From an uncultured Chlorobiaceae bacterium (GTDB taxonomy: Bacteria; Bacteroidota; Chlorobiia; Chlorobiales; Chlorobiaceae), in contig CAILXE010000217.1 in assembly GCA_903838095.1 (NCBI GenBank), forward strand, positions 1 to 5,381: a stretch of DNA of 5,381 nucleotides, in the 5' to 3' direction. The notes below the pieces were generated by a model. It did no database searches. It worked only from the letters and a program-made list of their open reading frames with translations, and had not been told where the DNA came from. How positions within the stretch are numbered: position 1 is the stretch's first letter; each line of letters begins with the position of its first letter. Made by a program: the position numbers and the translations under genes. Below are positions 5,377-5,381 of the stretch, one piece after another.

Positions 5377-5381
5377 CGTAT

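Larger units (their letters stand above)
5083..5381. other. Right-hand region without an established gene
   Basis: About 300 bp are AT-rich and lack a credible gene on either strand. A minus-strand frame open from about 5296 down to the TAG at 5131 has only internal ATGs (the first near 5192), no ribosome binding site and no recognisable motif. Structure consists of back-to-back palindromes at 5259-5279 and an imperfect inverted repeat at 5325-5376. No tRNA, rRNA or insertion-sequence gene is visible. Confidence 0.5.

Noticed and set aside
1..5381. CRISPR arrays, tRNA/rRNA genes, riboswitches, insertion-sequence genes
   Set aside because: By eye I saw no regularly spaced repeats, cloverleaf-like sequences, conserved riboswitch cores or transposase motifs on either strand.

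Overview
The window looks like chromosomal DNA from a Gram-negative bacterium. Three of the encoded proteins carry Sec signal peptides, one of them is an outer-membrane beta-barrel, and another is a periplasmic-type cyclophilin. A short radical SAM protein resembling the TatD-associated family, together with mid-range base composition, would fit an anaerobic lineage such as Desulfobacterota/Geobacterales. That placement is a low-confidence inference; no rRNA or other phylogenetic marker is present.

Layout, left to right. Positions 1-246 hold no gene I can support, only two imperfect hairpins. A small unrecognised gene with a good ribosome binding site lies at 247-495 (+). A secreted cyclophilin-type peptidyl-prolyl isomerase occupies 596-1162 (-), with a convincing sigma-70-like promoter at 1199-1226. 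A secreted HAD-superfamily acid phosphatase of the class B/e(P4)-like group occupies 1483-2301 (+). It converges on an outer-membrane beta-barrel gene at 2394-2966 (-), and a long inverted repeat at 2323-2383 fills the gap between the two stop codons. Upstream of the barrel gene and on the same strand is a probable two-gene operon: an MFS exporter (3776-4993, -) followed after 28 bp by the radical SAM protein (3154-3747, -). The last ~390 bp (4994-5381) hold no established gene. They contain a short minus-strand reading frame whose stop overlaps the MFS start codon (TAATG), a run of eight T residues within that frame's upstream extension, back-to-back palindromes, and an imperfect inverted repeat near the right edge.

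The first three recognisable genes form a loose cell-envelope neighbourhood (periplasmic folding catalyst, periplasmic phosphatase, outer-membrane barrel), with no sign that they are co-transcribed. The most interesting part is the right-hand unit: short coupled frame, then MFS exporter, then radical SAM enzyme. Its order resembles a small peptide-modification and export cassette, but nothing in the sequence proves that, and the radical SAM family is better known for its link to TatD nucleases, none of which is visible here.
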